A stretch of 64,000 bases of DNA, taken from the NCBI RefSeq assembly GCF_947387515.1, contig NZ_CANDOB010000001.1, positions 1,054,001 to 1,118,000 on the forward strand. The letters run 5' to 3'. This DNA comes from Alkalihalobacillus sp. CinArs1 (lineage in GTDB: Bacteria; Bacillota; Bacilli; Bacillales; Guptibacillaceae). A program made the translations under genes and the position numbers. The number at the start of each line of letters is the position of its first letter. The first letter of the stretch is position 1. Of this stretch, positions 58,785 to 64,000 are shown piece after piece. The notes beneath the pieces were generated by a model, which saw only the letters and a list, made by a program, of their open reading frames with translations, made no database searches and was not told the origin of the DNA.

Positions 58785-60055
58785 TACATGTCCTCCAATC
58801 GAAGTTCGATCGCTCTCGCGTGAGCATCCAATCCTTCCAACTTAGCAAGGGTTGCAATACTATTTCCGTTTTCCTGTAACGCCTCTTTACTATAAGAAAT
58901 CACACTTGATTTCTTTATAAAATCGTCTACCGAAAGCGGACTCGAAAAACGGGCCGTTCCATTCGTCGGTAAAACGTGGTTAGGACCTGCAAAATAATCA
59001 CCAACAGGTTCTGAACTATAAGGTCCTAAAAAGATGGCTCCCGCATGCCGAATCTTCCCTAGCAACGCCATCGGATTCGTTACGAGTACTTCAAGGTGCT
59101 CAGGTGCTAGTTCGTTTACAGCCTCTACTCCCTGTTCAATGTTTTCTACAACGTAGATGACCCCATAATCTTCGATAGACTTCGAAGCAATTTCCGCTCG
59201 AGGAAGCTGTTCGAGCTGTCTTTTCACTTCTTTTTCAACAGATTCAGCAAGGGACATCGAATCCGTTACGAGTACTGCACTCGCTCGTTCATCGTGCTCA
59301 GCTTGAGACAGCAGATCAGCTGCAACGTATGAAGCCTTTGCACTGTCGTCAGCTAGAACAACAATTTCACTCGGTCCTGCGATCATGTCGATATCAACAA
59401 GCCCAAACACTTCGCGCTTTGCAAGCGCTACGTATATATTTCCTGGACCAACAATCTTATCAACGGGTTGAACCGTTTCAGTTCCATAAGCAAGTGCTGC
59501 GACCGCTTGTGCGCCACCCACTTTGAAGATTTCTGTTACACCCACTTCATTCGCTGCTACCAATACACCTGCCGGAACTTTCCCTTCAGCATCTGGAGGA
59601 GTAACCATCGCAATGCGTTTCACTCCTGCAGCAGATGCAGGTATCACGTTCATTAATACGGATGACGGATAGGCAGCTTTTCCCCCAGGTACATAAACGC
59701 CAACAGAATCTAACGGCGTCACTTTTTGGCCTAACATCGTTCCATCTTCTGAAGTTGTAAACCATGATTGACGTCTTTGCTGTTCGTGAAACGTCCGTAT
59801 ATTCGCAGCCGCTTCTCTAATCACCGATACGACCCCATCTGATACATCACTATACGCTTCATGAATTTCATCGGCAGAAACACGGTAATCGTTGAGGTCT
59901 GCTCCATCAAACGTCTTTGTAAACGTTGAAACAGCTTCATCACCGTTTCTTTTCACCTGATCAAGAATCGACAAAACAGCTTGTCGCTGCTCTTCCGTCC
60001 CTTCTTCTATCGAACGTTTTATCGAAATGCCCTGATTCATGTTAACGATTCTCAT
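58784..60055 (-). CDS. hisD: Histidinol dehydrogenase
   Basis: A 423-residue zinc enzyme that makes histidine from histidinol in two NAD-dependent steps. Landmarks are [29 protein letters not shown], the zinc motif [10 protein letters not shown] and [15 protein letters not shown] 60055 is nine bases after GGAG; another ATG two codons earlier is possible. It overlaps hisG by 14 bases. Confidence 0.97.
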   Translation of the reverse strand: MRIVNMNQGISIKRSIEEGTEEQRQAVLSILDQVKRNGDEAVSTFTKTFDGADLNDYRVSADEIHEAYSDVSDGVVSVIREAAANIRTFHEQQRRQSWFTTSEDGTMLGQKVTPLDSVGVYVPGGKAAYPSSVLMNVIPASAAGVKRIAMVTPPDAEGKVPAGVLVAANEVGVTEIFKVGGAQAVAALAYGTETVQPVDKIVGPGNIYVALAKREVFGLVDIDMIAGPSEIVVLADDSAKASYVAADLLSQAEHDERASAVLVTDSMSLAESVEKEVKRQLEQLPRAEIASKSIEDYGVIYVVENIEQGVEAVNELAPEHLEVLVTNPMALLGKIRHAGAIFLGPYSSEPVGDYFAGPNHVLPTNGTARFSSPLSVDDFIKKSSVISYSKEALQENGNSIATLAKLEGLDAHARAIELRLEDM

Positions 60056-60683
60056 AGTCATCTACTCCTTCAACAACAGCTGCCAAACGTTCTACCATAT
60101 CATCGATCACACGATCTTTTGTACGATAACTGACTGGGTTCACAATAAAGCGAGATGTGATCGACTCGATAAATGCCGTTTCCATCAAGCCGTTCTCTTT
60201 TAACGTTCGCCCTGTTGAAACAATGTCGACGATGCGATCAGCCAATCCTATTAGAGGCGCAAGCTCAATCGATCCGTTTAGCTTTATGATTTCTACTTGT
60301 TCGCCTTGCTGTCTAAAATAATTGGATGCGACATTTGGATATTTTGTAGCGATTTTAGGTGCTACACCTGCAACTGGCTTGTCCGTTATTCCCGCAACAG
60401 CAAGGTAACAGTCACTGATTTTAAGGTCCAACACTTCATAAACGTTCCGTTCTTCTTCGAGCATCACGTCTTTACCAGCGATTCCAACGTCAGCTACACC
60501 ATGTTCTACGTAAGTCGGCACGTCCATTGGTTTCGCAAGGATAAAGCGGAGATTTTCCTCTTCTATTTCTAGAATCAATTTTCTAGAGTCGTCAAATTCC
60601 GGAGGCAACTTATATCCTGCTCTACGAAGCAAGCCAACTGCTTCTTCGAAGATCCGTCCTTTTGGCATCGCCATCGTAAGCAT
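60042..60683 (-). CDS. hisG: ATP phosphoribosyltransferase catalytic subunit (short form)
   Basis: A 213-residue short-form HisG, lacking the C-terminal regulatory domain. It needs HisZ for activity and feedback by histidine. [19 protein letters not shown] starts the substrate fold, and [14 protein letters not shown] is the PRPP loop. Its start overlaps the hisZ stop (TAATG), with AAAGGGG eight bases upstream. It performs the first step of the pathway. Confidence 0.97.
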   Translation of the reverse strand: MLTMAMPKGRIFEEAVGLLRRAGYKLPPEFDDSRKLILEIEEENLRFILAKPMDVPTYVEHGVADVGIAGKDVMLEEERNVYEVLDLKISDCYLAVAGITDKPVAGVAPKIATKYPNVASNYFRQQGEQVEIIKLNGSIELAPLIGLADRIVDIVSTGRTLKENGLMETAFIESITSRFIVNPVSYRTKDRVIDDMVERLAAVVEGVDDYENR

Positions 60684-61864
60684 TACATCGTCCCCTTTCC
60701 GTTCTTACCGATTAAATAAACTACGTCGTCAAACCTTTCGGAGAACGCATCTAGATCTGCTACCCCGCTTAATTCCTGCATGACGACTCTCTCTCCTATA
60801 GCTCGTCTATCCGTTACTTGCTCAATGGCTTCTTGCTTTCGTTCAGGGCTAAAAATAATAGCAGATGGAAGCGTTTCTTCTCGATTTGGATTCAATGCTT
60901 CCGCAAGATGATCTAGTCTTATTCCAAATCCAGTTGCTTGAGCTGGACGATTGAATCGGCTTAGCAATTCATCATAGCGGCCTCCGTTACTAAGAGGTAC
61001 ACCTAGGTTATTTGCATATCCTTCGAAAACAACGCCTGTATAGTAGCTCATATGGCTAACGAGCGTGAAATCGAATTTAACGCGATGAGCTACACCGTAT
61101 GCTTCTAGTGTATCTAAAAGGGTCCGTAGGTCACGAAGCACGTTTTCCCCTTTTTCAGTTGGAAGGAGCTCAAATGCATCTCCAAGTTTCGATCCATCTC
61201 CTCTTAATGTTAAGAGATCCATCAAACGCTTTTGATCGATGCTTGAGAGCGCCATTTCCCTTACATGCTGACGGTACCCGACATAATTCTTCTCATATAA
61301 AAAGCGTCTTAACGTAGCTGCGCGCTCTTCGTTTCCTACGATCGACAAGAATAGTTCCTGAATATATCCTACGTGACCGATGGCGATTTGGTATTCTTCA
61401 AGACCTGCTTTATTCAACACCTCTGCCATCAGAGCGATGACCTCTGCATCAGCACTCGCTGTGCCATCACCGATCAGTTCTACCCCGATCTGTTCAAATT
61501 CAGCAGGCTTTCCTCCTTCATCTTCCTGAGCCCGGAAGACATTGGAATCATATGCGAGCCTTAGTGGAAACGGCTCATGTTTTAAACTAGATGCAGCGAC
61601 CCTTGCGATCGGCGCCGTCATATCTGGTCGTAACACAAGCGTTTTGCCACGTTGATCAAGAAGCTTGAATAATTGCTGATCGAGAATAGCTGAGGCATCT
61701 CCAACGGTTTCATAATACTCAAGCGTTGGAGTATTCATAAAACGATATCCCCATGTTTCTGTAACCCCTTGAATCTTTTGCCTAATGTTTGTTTTAAGAT
61801 CATATAATACCGGCAGCGTATCACGCATACCGAGTGGCTTTTCAAAAACAAATGGTACTGTCAT
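60683..61864 (-). CDS. hisZ: ATP phosphoribosyltransferase regulatory subunit
   Basis: A 393-residue histidyl-tRNA-synthetase paralogue. Class II landmarks are GMRDTLP near the start, [14 protein letters not shown] and the [10 protein letters not shown] stretch with NGGRYDELL. It lacks the C-terminal anticodon-binding domain and pairs with short HisG. ATG 61864 is eight bases after GGGG and is preferred over GTG 61873. It is the first gene of the his operon. Confidence 0.95.
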   Translation of the reverse strand: MTVPFVFEKPLGMRDTLPVLYDLKTNIRQKIQGVTETWGYRFMNTPTLEYYETVGDASAILDQQLFKLLDQRGKTLVLRPDMTAPIARVAASSLKHEPFPLRLAYDSNVFRAQEDEGGKPAEFEQIGVELIGDGTASADAEVIALMAEVLNKAGLEEYQIAIGHVGYIQELFLSIVGNEERAATLRRFLYEKNYVGYRQHVREMALSSIDQKRLMDLLTLRGDGSKLGDAFELLPTEKGENVLRDLRTLLDTLEAYGVAHRVKFDFTLVSHMSYYTGVVFEGYANNLGVPLSNGGRYDELLSRFNRPAQATGFGIRLDHLAEALNPNREETLPSAIIFSPERKQEAIEQVTDRRAIGERVVMQELSGVADLDAFSERFDDVVYLIGKNGKGTM

Positions 61865-61896
61865 CAATTGCACCCCGCTTATTATACTTTAGTTCG

Positions 61897-61950
61897 CTAA
61901 CATACTAACAAGATGAAGTTATCTGTAGTTTACATCTCTGACATACTAAC
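61897..61950 (-). promoter_or_regulatory. Two near-identical 13-bp elements at the his promoter (candidate operator)
   Basis: CTAACATACTAAC (61897-61909) and CTGACATACTAAC (61938-61950) differ at one base and begin 41 bp apart, about four helical turns. One lies in the promoter spacer, the other in the early leader. Confidence 0.6.
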
Positions 61951-61955
61951 GTCAA
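61927..61955 (-). promoter_or_regulatory. Sigma-A promoter of the his operon
   Basis: Minus strand TTGACG (61950-61955), 17-bp spacer, TAAACT (61927-61932). The remaining upstream stretch to 62189 shows no T-box motif and no gene; it also holds the leader of the plus-strand map gene, without a clear promoter. Confidence 0.7.
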
Positions 61956-62189
61956 CATATATGAAAATAATTCCCTATAACGATTTCCTCTAATCCGAAC
62001 TTTACACCGATGAATCTATTCAATCTCCTTTTTTGAATAAAAGGTATAGGTGCAATTGGATAATATAAAGGAAAGTAGGTGTATTTCGTTTGGTTTAGGC
62101 GAAAATCCTGCAATGTGCGGTCTTTTTTGTTACAGTAACGGAGGGCGACACATATCGTAGTAAGAATACCGCAGAAAGTAGGCGAAAAC

Positions 62190-62945
62190 ATGATACAACG
62201 GAAAACGAAACGAGAAATTCAGCTCATGAAAGAAGCCGGTGAACTTCTTGCGGCCTGTCATAAAGAGCTTCGAGCACTGATCAAGCCAGGTGTGACAACC
62301 TTACAACTTGATTCTTTCGTAGAAGACTTTCTGGAGGAGCACGGAGCGACACCGGAACAAAAAGGGTATCAAGATTACCCATTTGCTACATGCGCATCAG
62401 TGAATGATGTGATCTGTCACGGCTTCCCGAACACTAAAAAACTTGAAGAAGGTGACATCGTTACGATCGACATGGTCGTTAATCTAAACGGCGCTTTAGC
62501 TGACTCAGCTTGGTCGTATGCGGTTGGGGAAATTTCTGAAGAAAAACAAAAGCTGCTTGATACAACGAAAAAGTCTCTCTATGTAGGAATCGAGCAGGCA
62601 GTCATCGGAAATCGTATCGGTGACATCGGGCATGCCATCCAACAGTATGCTGAAGGTGAAGGGTTCGGGGTCGTCCGTGACTTTACAGGACATGGAATCG
62701 GACCGACACTTCACGAAGAACCGATGATTCCTCATTTCGGTCAGCCTGGAACTGGAATGCGTCTAAAAGAAGGCATGGTCATCACGATTGAACCGATGCT
62801 CAATACAGGCGTACCTTACAGTCAGATCGATGAAGATGGATGGACTGCGCGTACCTTAGATGGCTCTCTTTCTGCTCAATACGAGCATACCATTGCGATT
62901 ACATCAGAAGGACCGGTTATTTTAACAATGCAAGAAGATGAGTAA
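62190..62945 (+). CDS. map: Methionine aminopeptidase, type I
   Basis: A 251-residue metalloenzyme that removes the first methionine from new proteins. All five metal ligands are present: Asp94, Asp105, His168 (TGHGIG), Glu201 (IEPML) and Glu232 (YEHT). It is the second-type Bacillus copy (like MapB/YflG) and not in the ribosomal cluster. AAAGTAGG lies before the ATG. It is divergent from the his operon and converges on cblS. Confidence 0.95.
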   Translation: MIQRKTKREIQLMKEAGELLAACHKELRALIKPGVTTLQLDSFVEDFLEEHGATPEQKGYQDYPFATCASVNDVICHGFPNTKKLEEGDIVTIDMVVNLNGALADSAWSYAVGEISEEKQKLLDTTKKSLYVGIEQAVIGNRIGDIGHAIQQYAEGEGFGVVRDFTGHGIGPTLHEEPMIPHFGQPGTGMRLKEGMVITIEPMLNTGVPYSQIDEDGWTARTLDGSLSAQYEHTIAITSEGPVILTMQEDE

Positions 62946-62947
62946 CG

Positions 62948-62982
62948 AACAAGAGGGACGTACGTCGTACGTCCCTCTTGTT
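62948..62982. terminator. Bidirectional terminator between map and cblS
   Basis: A perfect stem of 16 bp (AACAAGAGGGACGTAC and its reverse complement) with a 3-base loop. Confidence 0.85.
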
Positions 62983-62995
62983 TATGTTCATCCAA

Positions 62996-63697
62996 TTACT
63001 TTACATCAATAGTGTAAAAATGCTCTTCAGCCTTTAAGCGTATCACTTCATGAAGAGATTCCTCATATGCAACGATAAAACACGTCGAGGGACCAGCCGA
63101 CTTTTGCATATCTACTCCCACTCGAACTTTATCTTCTTGTATATCATAGCCTAGTAACTGTCGAAGCTCATATAGAATACCTTTGGAGCCTACAGGTATG
63201 ACGCCGACTACTTTTTCCTGCTTACAGATCCATTGAAACAATGGAAGCGGTGCGACCTTCTCTTTATGATGCATCACTTCTTCGCCAACAAGTGGTTCTC
63301 CGATTACAGCAAATCTTAATCCAGGCTCAATTAAAGGTGACGTATGCACTCGTTTCTTACCGAGTACAGCGATCCCAACCGCAGACTGAACTAATGGAAT
63401 ATTCGTTTCAGAGCTACCTGTTATTGTAAGATCAAGCTCTAGCTCGAGCATTCCTTTTTCTACTCCATGAACTAATTCTTCCCATTCCTCATCACCGCAG
63501 AAGTTATTAACGATGACAGAAATAGGTGTAGCACCTAATGAAAGACACTCCATCACGGCAACTCTAAACGCATGGTATGAGACCGTATCGTATGGAACTT
63601 GCACAACATCTTGTTCCTTACTTCCGATTCCACCGCTATTATCGTTTGTGATGACGAGAAACTGGTCTTCAAACGGAATGACAATGCCATCTCTCAT
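62996..63697 (-). CDS. cblS: Alpha-ribazole kinase CblS (predicted)
   Basis: A 233-residue protein of the AIR-synthase/PurM fold. Landmarks are ITNDNSGGIGSKEQDVV at the start, AVMECLSLGATPISVIVNN, and ITGSSETNIPLVQSAVGI. In Listeria and Geobacillus, CblS phosphorylates alpha-ribazole so that the lower ligand of vitamin B12 can be recycled. It starts in the four-base overlap ATGA with the membrane gene upstream, which looks like CblT. This pairing is the main support. ThiL- or HypE-like roles are less likely because no such genes are near. Confidence 0.75.
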   Translation of the reverse strand: MRDGIVIPFEDQFLVITNDNSGGIGSKEQDVVQVPYDTVSYHAFRVAVMECLSLGATPISVIVNNFCGDEEWEELVHGVEKGMLELELDLTITGSSETNIPLVQSAVGIAVLGKKRVHTSPLIEPGLRFAVIGEPLVGEEVMHHKEKVAPLPLFQWICKQEKVVGVIPVGSKGILYELRQLLGYDIQEDKVRVGVDMQKSAGPSTCFIVAYEESLHEVIRLKAEEHFYTIDVK

Positions 63698-64000
63698 GGG
63701 TGTACTACCCCTTTTTTCTCAAAGATCGCCCCCACCCTCGGTATAAGAACGCTTGCTAAAACGAGGTTAAAAAGAGAACCTATAAAGAGAGCAGGAATAA
63801 GTGCAACGTAAAAACCGCTACCTAGTATAAAGAGGAAAGGCAATGGGGCAACGACCGCATTGCCAAGTATAAAAAGTACCATTGCCCACGTCTTGTTCGT
63901 TGAACGATACAACTTACCAAATAAATAAACGAGAGCTGCCATTTCAAAAGCGATCAAGAGGTGAAGAGGTCCAAGCGGCAATCCAACGATTAAAGCCGAT
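63694..64000 (-). CDS. cblT: Alpha-ribazole transporter CblT (predicted, N-terminus cut by window)
   Basis: The frame is open to the right edge, so the gene starts beyond the window. About 101 visible residues hold three to four hydrophobic segments (GPLHLLIAFEMAALVYLFG, MVLFILGNAVVAPLPFLFIL, FYVALIPALFIGSLFNLVLA), the style of small ECF-type S components. It overlaps cblS by four bases. With cblS it would take up and activate alpha-ribazole for cobamide rebuilding. The assignment depends on the pairing. Confidence 0.65.
   Translation of the reverse strand, partial: SALIVGLPLGPLHLLIAFEMAALVYLFGKLYRSTNKTWAMVLFILGNAVVAPLPFLFILGSGFYVALIPALFIGSLFNLVLASVLIPRVGAIFEKKGVVHP

Noticed and set aside
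61865-62189. T-box riboswitch before hisZ
   Set aside because: The conserved T-box sequence (AGGGTGGNACC type) is absent on the minus strand; the same search was negative before ilvD.
61952-62191. 79-codon minus-strand frame upstream of hisZ
   Set aside because: It covers the his promoter region, lacks a ribosome site and has no recognisable features.

Overview
The window is a piece of a low-GC Gram-positive chromosome from the Bacillaceae. The main evidence is gene order. It holds cggR-gapA-pgk-tpiA-gpmI-eno, secG-est-rnr-smpB-ssrA, a nudix gene with rapZ-yvcK-whiA followed by crh and clpP, sigma-54 (rpoN), and hisZ-hisG-hisD-hisB-hisH-hisA-hisF-hisIE. AGGAGG-type ribosome binding sites, frequent TTG and GTG starts, sigma-A promoters, and candidate cre, CtsR and CggR sites fit this. 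No genus can be named safely from sequence reading alone. No phage, insertion sequence, integrase or CRISPR array was seen.

Region 1 (1-17,900) is accessory and mixed in strand. It contains the end of a CstA-type transporter, an AtoE-type fatty-acid transporter with a perfect cre match, an HpaB-type flavin monooxygenase, a SurA-like lipoprotein, a large KatE catalase with a candidate sigma-B promoter, a VOC protein next to a LexA-like box, a 20-bp-phased intergenic repeat, a NERD protein, ilvD, an ArsR-SRPBCC fusion regulator with a second SRPBCC gene, DUF1540, an MFS exporter, a repeat protein of DUF6944 type, a DJ-1/PfpI protein, an SDR enzyme, and an AraC regulator with DUF1761.

Region 2 (18,000-32,400, all minus strand) is the most interesting part. 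It looks like one carbohydrate or polyol island made of three operons: (i) a COG4091-type oxidoreductase with gutM and a glucitol-type PTS; (ii) an acetoin/pyruvate-dehydrogenase-like complex with an E2 that has two E3-binding domains; (iii) a galactitol-type PTS with an AraD-like class II aldolase/epimerase. Two SorC-family regulators lie between them. Each operon has a recognisable sigma-A promoter (17-bp spacer). Each also has a pair of similar 12-bp inverted-repeat elements around the transcription start, with start-to-start spacing of exactly 19 bp in all three. This suggests one regulon for uptake and breakdown of a sugar or polyol that cannot be named from sequence.

Region 3 (32,500-55,400) is core chromosome. 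It holds tmRNA and SmpB, RNase R, an Est30-like esterase, SecG, the lower glycolysis operon under CggR, sigma-54, tRNA-Arg(CCG), ClpP with a CtsR box over its promoter, Crh, WhiA, YvcK, RapZ, a nudix hydrolase, thioredoxin reductase and a TPR protein.

Region 4 (55,400-64,000) is the complete, tightly overlapping histidine operon with a promoter flanked by two near-identical 13-bp elements. It is followed by a divergent methionine aminopeptidase gene and by cblS/cblT, a predicted alpha-ribazole salvage pair cut by the window end.
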